Notes under the pieces: model-generated
What the model saw: only the letters and a program-made list of their open reading frames with translations
What the model was told of the DNA's origin: nothing
Database searches by the model: none
Position numbers and translations under genes: made by a program
Assembly: GCA_012274445.1 (NCBI GenBank)
Contig: JAAROD010000049.1
Location: forward strand, 124,001-188,000
Origin: Sclerotiophoma versabilis
Taxonomy: Eukaryota > Ascomycota > Dothideomycetes > Pleosporales > Didymellaceae
DNA: 64,000 bases
Direction of reading: 5' to 3'
In this document: piece by piece, positions 57,253-64,000 of the stretch
How positions within the stretch are numbered: position 1 is the first letter of the stretch
Layout of the letters: the number at the start of each line of letters is the position of its first letter

Positions 57253-58753
57253 ATGAGGTTTCTGCAATTGCTGCTCCCATTTCTGACTTGGATTTCTCTT
57301 GTACTTGCTCAATCATCTGGATTCGCCGCGGCTGTTGCCCAGCTTTCGCCATGCGCAGTAAGTCTCAACTGCTCATCGAGACGATATCATCTGACTCCCA
57401 GCAGCAAAAGTGTCTGAGTGCTGCTATACAAGACTCCTCTTGTGGAGCCACTAATGCCACATGCATATGCACGAGTTCATCATTGCAGGGAAATGTAGAG
57501 ACGTGCTTGATGTCTTCTTGCACGCTCAAAGAATCTTTGAGTATGTGTACAGTCCATCTGAGTGATGAGATTACCCGCTGACACTCGTACAGCCACAAAG
57601 AACGTCACTGCGACAACGTGCCACGCACCGGTACGAGACAGGAGCGAGACAGCCCGACTTGCGAACATCATCCTATCCGTCACCAGTGTCGCCTGCGGTC
57701 TGACAAGGATCATCTACAAGGCGATGTATTCTATGGCTGAACTGGGATGGGATGACTACACCTTGATCTTGACATTGTTTGCTGGCATGCCGAGTGTTGT
57801 CTTGATCGACCGAGGTGCCCTGCCAAACGGACTTGGAAAAGACGTCTGGACCATTCCTTTCGAGCAGATAACCGCCTTCGTACGCTGGTTGTACGTTCTG
57901 GAAATTCTGTACTTCTTCCAGATAACGCTACTCAAGCTTACGCTCCTGTTTTTCTTCCTGCGAATCTTCCCGAAGACAATCATTCGAAACCTACTGAAAG
58001 GCACCATTTTGTTCACGATACTATATGGCCTCGCGTTTGTTGTTGTTGCTATCTTCCAATGTCGACCAATCAGCCACTACTGGACCAATTGGGACAAGGA
58101 GCACAATGATGGCCAATGCATCAACGTGAACGCGTTAGCCTGGAGCAATGCGATCATTAGTATCGTACTCGACATATGGATGCTAGTCCTCCCTTTATAC
58201 GAGGTTTTCAGGTTGCAGCTGTCCTTGCGCAAGAAGACAAGTGTGGCAGTTATGTTCATTGTCGGCACGTTGTAAGTCTTCACTACTGAGCGATGCCAAG
58301 CTTATGCTAATTCCCACTAGCGTCACTGTTGTATCGTGTCTTCGCCTTCAGTCACTCGTAACTTTCGCCGCTTCTTCAAACCCAACTTGGGACCAGGTCG
58401 AAGTAGTCAATTGGTCGAACATCGAAGTTAATGTAGGCATCATCTGCGCCTGCCTTCCCACCATTCGCGTAATTCTCGTCCGCTTTTTCCCCAGCATTAT
58501 GGGTACCACAAAAGCATCCAGTCAGGCATACCACGCTAAGTACGGATACGGGAACGGAAGTCGTGGGTTCGGCAACACTGCAGGAAGTAAGGTTGGACAA
58601 ATGAGTGGAAGAGGCGCAAATGAAATCACGTATACAAAGACGTTTGAGGTACAGCATGCGGATAATGACGAGGTGGAATTAATGCAGGTGAATGAATTCG
58701 GGAAAACGAGTGCAAAGCCAAGGAGTAGTAACTCAAGCGCAGTAAGTCTGTAA
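57253..58753 (+). CDS. CFEM-domain seven-helix receptor, Pth11-like (second copy)
   Basis: Four exons, 57253-57357, 57405-57540, 57593-58271 and 58321-58753, sum to 1,353 nt (450 aa). A signal peptide (MRFLQLLLPFLTWISLVLAQ) leads into a CFEM domain (LSPCA, then CLSAAIQDSSCGATNATCIC, then CLMSSCTLKESL), followed by the seven-helix core: LGWDDYTLILTLFAG, LPNGLGKDVWTIPF, FFQITLLKLTLLFFFLRIFP, IFQCRPISHYWTNWD, and WSNIEVNVGIICACLPTIRV. The tail is Gly/Ser-rich. The first 3' splice site is a tandem CAGCAG; using the second AG restores the Cys-Ala-x-x-Cys spacing of CFEM. Exon structure and sequence show kinship with the receptor at 26.9 kb, but with fewer introns. Ligand unknown. Confidence 0.9.
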
Positions 58754-58861
58754 GCTTGCTGATGCAATTTTATCAATATTTTCGAGCAACGCTGTTAGTG
58801 CGAAAAGATCAAGAATCCCGATGAGCCAAATTGGTCACAATAAGCAGCGCATCTTGATCGC

Positions 58862-60593
58862 TTATGCTGCGCCCTTCGTCTGCTCCAGTTTGCCACTCGC
58901 GGAGACGTCCTTCCTCGCATCCTCCACGATTTGACACTTGTAAATAGTGAAATTCTTTGCTGAAACCTTAGCTTCGAAGATCTCATCGAGCTCCTCAAGA
59001 CTGCGACCTTTAGTTTCCGGCACGAAGAGGTAAAACCAGATGACGCAGAGGAAATTCGATCCTGCCCAGATGTAGGTATACTTTGGTCCCTGTTCTTACA
59101 TCAGTCTGTTGTGTCATAAGTCATGGCAATCCACCCACCCAGTTTAAGCCCTCTGGGTTGATGAAGTATGGAGAACAAAATCCTGTCAGCCAAGCAAGGA
59201 AGTAACCCAGGGCATTGCCACTTCCAACTGTCCAAGCACGCAGTCGCGAGCTGACGAGTTCGTTGGCAAGAGGGTAGGTAGCAACACCAACGCAAGCATC
59301 GTAGAAGAACATGAACAATGCTGTGAAGGCTACAAGTACGTTACCAGTGGAGATAGAGTTCGGACTGACACTTGCAGCGATACCACAAGCCAACTCGCAT
59401 AGACCGCAGGTGAGTGCACCAACGATGATAAGTGTGCGGCGACCGACCCAGCGCTTCATAGCGTAAATGCCGCAGTGGACGCCTATCCATCCGATGCAGG
59501 CGTTCATGATGGAGTACTTGAAGGCGTTGGTAATACCGGCCATGCTGAAGAAATAGGTTTGATAGCCGATGAAGAACCAAACACCTGACGCAGTCTGAGA
59601 AGCCATCATACCATAAGACAACAGTGTTCGGCGAAGGTTGTTGCCACGGAACATGTCCATAACGGGTGTGGACTTGGAAAGACGTTGCTCCTCTTCCACA
59701 CCACGGAGCATCTCGGACCATTCGAGTTCAAGATCTTCGCCATGATCTTGTCGGAGTCTCATCAGCGACTTGCGAGCCTCGTCATTCTGACCGCGATAAA
59801 GCAGCCAACCTGCAGGACGTTAGCATATACCGGAGGACAATGGAGATTACAGTGACTCGTACGAGGGCTCTCGGGCACAAAAAAAAGGCCAACCGCGAGA
59901 AGAGTAGGAACTATGTAGAGACAAGCAAGTGGAATGTGGTAGCTACGCTTGTTCAGATAGTGTTTGGTGTAGTTGTCGATCAATGAACCAATGACGGAAC
60001 CAAAGTTCACATAATAAGCGAAGAAAGCGACAAGCACGCTGCACACTGAGTAAGTAAAAGGAAATATATACTGGGATGTCACTGTTACCCGCGAAGATGA
60101 GCTGGTGCAGCCTCAGTAGCATACACTGTCGAAAAAGTGGTCAAGTAGCCGTTGGCAAGACCAAGAAGCAGACGTCCCACATAGAGACCACTTGCAGATG
60201 TGGATCCAAGTTGGACAGCTACAGCAATGGCATTAAGAACGCAGGCTAACCAAAGCCCAGTTTTTCGGCCAAAATATGTTGCGAAAATGCCAGCAGTGAT
60301 GGCCGAGACAAAGCTGCCAAGGCTCATCAGTGAAGTCATCAACTGTTGCACCGTTGACTGGAGCCTGTCAGGGCTAACGCAAACAGTCATTATGATCCAC
60401 TCACATCAATGCCGTAGCCAAATGGGCTCGTTGGGTCTTCAAATCCAAAGACTTTGAGAAAACCCGGCATGGCTTGGAGGCCACCGACAGCCGCAGTGTC
60501 GATTCCATATTGCATATTAGCGATAGATACAATAGCGCACATGAGAAGACATTTCCGGTTTTCCCACAGCGAAGTCTCCTTTAGAAACACCAT
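58862..60593 (-). CDS. MFS sugar porter
   Basis: Sugar transporter family member of 510 aa from five exons: 60593-60405, 60357-60089, 60038-59863, 59809-59139 and 59089-58862 (1,533 nt in frame). Family marks are YGIDTAAVGGLQAMPGF in helix 1, the FGRKTGLWLACVL loop, LLLGLANGYLTTFSTVYATE, PESPRWLLYRGQNDEARKSL, and the terminal VPETKGRSLEELDEIF. It belongs to the fungal group that includes alpha-glucoside, hexose and quinate carriers; the exact substrate is not evident. The start ATG 60,593 is preferred since the frame before it lacks ATG. It converges with the second CFEM receptor; their stops are 109 bp apart. Confidence 0.9.
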
Positions 60594-61489
60594 GTTGGAC
60601 CTCAGTGTACACAGGTTAAGAGAGATAGATTGCAAAAAGTCAACAAGAGAATGTGGGACTCGGTCGAATGTATGGAAGTCCGTTCAAGCAATGTGGCAGC
60701 GCTGCAAGCTGAGTAAGAGTTCGGCAGTTGACACGCATGCTTGAATTGTGCGGGTACATAATGTAGCTTTTATCGCACAGGTAACGCCGAGATCAAAATT
60801 GTGTGAGTTTGAGTGGAGACCAGCAGCTGTCAGCCCACAGCAAGACAACTCGCAATAGGAAAAGACGGGACGCCAAACGGTCGGGAACATGGAATCGTGC
60901 CATTACAGGGTCTTGCGGCCCTTTATGTACCGCTCGTCCGATCCGGAGATACTATCGATGCAAGAATAGATCAGTACATTGGTTCCTTACCTCAAGTTGG
61001 TAGTGATGCGCATGTGCGCTTAGCCGGAGATCTAGATCCCTGCAAGATGTTTAGTTTCAGTCTTGGCGGATCCTGAGTACACCGGACCGACCAAGAGATC
61101 TTGGGGAGCACTTCACCATGTGAACGGGAATTTCGGGGTGTGAACAGGTGACATCTTACGATTGTTGCATACACGATTGGTACTTCGTCGAGAGCTTGTA
61201 GAGAACAATCCTGGGGGGTATTATGATGTGAGGTTGTGGAGCTTGAAGCGTCTGACTTCTGCTCGTGGAGTTGAGACGTATATACATTGTACGTAATTGC
61301 GCTCAACTGGATGGTCCTGCACGGTCATCATGACTATGACCGTCACCATTCGCGCCGTACTTCACCGTGACTTCACGTGTCTTTGTGATCTTGCCTGAAT
61401 CCCTTGCCTCCGTTAAAATGCTTTTGCCGCTGTCGTTGTGGCGTCGGTTCCGTTGATTGCATATTGAGCTTCAACGTTGGCTATGGTGC
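60594..61489. other. Intergenic
   Basis: About 900 bp upstream of the sugar porter. No supported coding frame or RNA. Confidence 0.45.
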
Positions 61490-62043
61490 CTAGCGAATAA
61501 CTGCCACCCAGCCTGCCATCAAAGCTCTATGGCTCAGTGTAATCGTTGCTGGGCCCTTGACTCCGCCTCGAGTTGCGATGGACTGCATCATTGGCCGTAG
61601 GAACGGTATCGAGGCGGCCACAATGGTGATGGCGGATTTGGTGATGATCAGGGCAAAATCGTCAAGCGCAGACACGTATAACAGAATGAGGCCTTGCTTG
61701 AAGGTATGGATAACAGACCTAACGTCCTGCTGATATACATGTATTTGATATCAGTAACGAGCAGAGTCTTGTCTTCGAACTCGTTTAGACGCTTTCCGAT
61801 GCCACAGCTTACTGGTAGCTGCGAAAAGACCCTTATAGAGAAGAGAGAGGATCTGGGCTTCTTGTTAATGAGCGGTTGATTCGATGAAAATCTTAACTTA
61901 CCCATACTGCTACGAGTAAGATGTCATGTTAGCCATAAGGATTCCAAAATCTTGATTTGCAGTAAAAATGCAAGACCATAACACCAGATGAGTGTCAAAA
62001 CCCATGATGTCACAGCGATCTTGAGGCCTTTGATATCTGGCAT
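61490..62043 (-). pseudogene. Rhodopsin-domain (Pth11-like) receptor relic
   Basis: Disconnected pieces of a fungal rhodopsin-domain protein in correct order on the minus strand. From ATG 62,043 come a first helix (IKGLKIAVTSWVLTLIWCYG) and then, in another frame, DILLVAVW before a GTAAGT. After a 3' splice site at about 61,837 come GIGKRLNEFEDKTLL and TDIKYMYISR, and finally a last helix with SALDDFALIITKSAITIVAA and SIPFLRPMM. The 100 or more residues that should carry the middle helices are absent and the frame is broken after helix 1. This looks like an internally deleted, inactive relative of the receptor class present twice intact in this window, though without a CFEM part. Confidence 0.5.
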
Positions 62044-63432
62044 GATACTCTTCGAGGGGTTTGTGCTTCTGATAAAACGAAGTACCTCTTTCGTCGAAAA
62101 AGAGTATGTTTGGGGGAAAAGATGAAGTGTATCCACTGCTCAAAAACTTGAAACCGGAAAACTCTGATCGGACGTCTACAGTACTGACATTCTGAATACC
62201 TAAATTCTGCAGAGCTTTTGGCCCTAGAACTGCTCATGAACACGAGACAGACATCCTTGATTTATTTGTTGCATTGGGCGTATAAATTACCGACACGCTA
62301 CGACCACTCCTCGACCTCCTATCTTCACAACTACTTTACTGGGTGAGTGTTGACGTCTTCTCGGTTATACCTTTCCTCTTGCGTCTTTTGGCCTGGCAGG
62401 GAACTTGATTCTCCAATGGATACCAGTCGTAGACATTTAAGGGTCGTGCAATTGACCCTCACCCAGATATCCGTATGGATCGTTCGGGCTGCGATACACA
62501 AAGGAACAGTAGTGGAGCAGTATGGCGGACCATCTTTTGGCTCAGGCTAATGTAGGTCCAGTCCCTGATCTCATGCGATATTTTATATTGTATTTGTAGC
62601 CGAGAATGCTGGCGCCCAACACACTTACGGAAGCCAGCTACTTGATGAATGGCTGAGTTTTATCATATGCCTTGCTCTTGCGAGATGCAGTTTCAATAAC
62701 CGTCAGCTTCACCAGAACTGACAACCTTTTCTAAAACCCATAGAGTCGATGTCTGGCCTGAAACCAAGGGACACGCCGCCCGGGCTCAGTAGTATCATAG
62801 AGACAAAACGGCAGACAAGTTTTCAGTGCTTGCGGGTCTCGACTTCTGATGATCCGGGACTGTCTTCAATCCCCAAGAGGCTCAGGATCGAGGCACACAC
62901 ATTTCTGGTCGCCTCTGGTCGCTTGGCAGCCATTGGCGCAGAGTCTGCAAGGCTTCAGGTGATCCAGGGTAGATCATGCCACAAGGTAGCAAATTGAGGC
63001 CTCATATGAGAGGGTGGAAGAAAAGTCGCAGGAGCCGCCGGCAGGAGCGCCGTGTCGGGGCCGACTGCTGTCACCGATCGCGCCAGCCAATCACAGACAT
63101 TCCTGCTTTCACGGTCCGCTCCCTTCAAGTGTCACCCTTCCCCAGCTCTTAATTGGAACTTTATGTGATGCATGCACTGTTGTCGAGGCCGTAAAGGCTG
63201 CAACAATCCGGTTAATGCAGCCAATGCTACGGGCGCATGATGACTGCAGTAGGTAGTAGAATGAACACGTCAGAATGCTACACCGAGCAGTTCAATCTGG
63301 TTGTTGGCAAGCTTTAACCCTAGCAGGCGCCGCGTCCTCGACAGTGTTCGATACTGAACCTTTGCAGACACAGAGTTGCAGAACACTGACAGTGTTTGAA
63401 CACACTTTTTCGACTTGTGCGCTCTGATCGAG
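62044..63432. other. Intergenic with a weak plus-strand candidate
   Basis: About 1.4 kb. A TATAAAT at about 62,281 is followed by a GTGAGT at about 62,341, an AG at about 62,399 and a 44-codon frame from ATG 62,417 (MDTSRRHLRVVQLTLTQISV). This has the outline of a small transcript with a leader intron but no family. The remainder shows nothing. Confidence 0.35.
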
Positions 63433-64000
63433 ATGGGCAACATTATATCAATAGGCAGTTATGCCTTAGCTATACTCCTGCTAGCTCTTGTAGCTGACTA
63501 CATATGGATGTTCTGGATGGGAAAGAAGATGGTACAGTCGATCCGTTCTCACGCAAAAGTTTGAGTTCGTTACTTACTCTCGCTCTATAGCCGCCAGGGC
63601 CATGGCCGTGGCCTATCGTGGGTAATACTTTCAGTCTGCCTAGCACCAAGCCATGGTATTTCATGGAAAAATTGTCCATACAATACAAGTCTCCCGTCAT
63701 CACATTTTGGATCGAAAGGTGAGTTATTAGAGCCAAACCAGGAGTAAGAACCATATCCAAACTTAGTTACCACAGGAAATCTACAGTATGCATCAACGAT
63801 GCGTGGGCAGCTCATGAAATTCTAGTCAAACGTGCTGGCATCTACTGCTCTCGGCCACACAACCTCATCTTCGCAGAGCTAGGTGCAGGTCAATATAACA
63901 TGCTCAACATGTACACAATCACTAAGGCGCAGAGATAGCGGTTTCGTGAGCATCGAAAGCTGACTCACCTAGGTGTGGGTATACAACAGGTGAAAAAGTA
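63433..64000 (+). pseudogene. Cytochrome P450, 5' part, in-frame stop, cut by window edge
   Basis: N-terminal part of a microsomal P450. Exons 63433-63531, 63591-63718 and 63776 to the edge. It has a membrane anchor (SIGSYALAILLLALVADYIW), the proline hinge PPGPWPWPIVGNTFSLPST, then VITFWIERKSTVCINDAWAA, HEILVKRAGIYCSRPHNLIF, and after the stop EHRKLTHLGVGIQQ, which matches the helix-C region of this P450 type. A TAG at 63,936-63,938 lies between GQYNMLNMYTITKAQR and RFREHRK, where relatives have a conserved Trp-Arg pair in a shorter segment. No plausible intron removes it. The gene is therefore probably broken, unless a very short or unusual intron exists; the haem-binding end lies outside the window. 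Confidence 0.7.

Overview
The window reads as chromosomal DNA of a filamentous ascomycete (Pezizomycotina, most likely Dothideomycetes or a close class). The reasons are the short GT-AG introns of about 45-60 nt with CTNAC-like branch points, CFEM/Pth11-type receptors, HET-domain genes, a cutinase, a Zn(II)2Cys6 activator and a DUF7587 gene. No operons, Shine-Dalgarno sites, CRISPR arrays or intact transposons were seen. Most gene models below were rebuilt by joining exons by hand, and in nearly every case the exon lengths sum to a clean reading frame.

Layout. 1-3.0 kb is gene-poor. 3.0-6.0 kb (minus) holds a seven-exon Zn2Cys6 regulator resembling CLR-1/ClrA. 6.0-9.0 kb is gene-poor. 9.0-12.1 kb (plus) holds two housekeeping genes, Cia2 (cytosolic Fe-S assembly) and Dus2 (tRNA dihydrouridine synthase), followed by a pentanucleotide repeat and a gene-poor stretch. 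14.8-19.9 kb (minus) holds a HET gene cut by an in-frame stop and a CorA-like membrane protein. 21.1-23.9 kb (plus) holds a small unknown gene and a zinc alcohol dehydrogenase. 24.1-26.0 kb (minus) is a P450. 26.9-28.6 kb (plus) is a CFEM/seven-helix receptor. 29.5-30.5 kb (minus) is a fungal two-helix protein of unknown function. 31.5-34.0 kb is a convergent pair, threonine aldolase and a class-I glutamine amidotransferase. 35.2-36.9 kb is a DHA1-type MFS exporter. 37.6-39.2 kb (minus) is an intact HET gene. 39.9-44.8 kb (plus) is a run of RTA1, DUF4267, archaemetzincin and DUF7587 genes. 45.8 kb is a cutinase. 47.6-48.3 kb (minus) is a decayed metallophosphoesterase. 50.0-52.6 kb (plus) is an SNM1/PSO2 nuclease. 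53.2 kb (minus) is a small secreted protein with internal repeats. 53.6-57.2 kb is gene-poor with orphan exons. 57.3-58.8 kb (plus) is a second CFEM receptor. 58.9-60.6 kb (minus) is a sugar porter. 61.5-62.0 kb is a rhodopsin-domain relic. 63.4 kb to the edge is the 5' part of a second P450 with an in-frame stop.

How it fits together. Housekeeping genes (Cia2, Dus2, threonine aldolase, SNM1) alternate with environment-facing accessory genes: surface receptors, transporters, secreted hydrolase, allorecognition-type HET genes and P450s. Decay is concentrated in the accessory class: one HET gene, the phosphoesterase, the rhodopsin relic and the edge P450 carry visible lesions, and the other P450 has a doubtful junction. 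Three of these loci have lesions compatible with C-to-T change at CpA, but RIP was not measured. No new multi-gene system could be proved. The best leads are the secreted repeat protein, the receptor family with its relic, and the lesion-rich genes.
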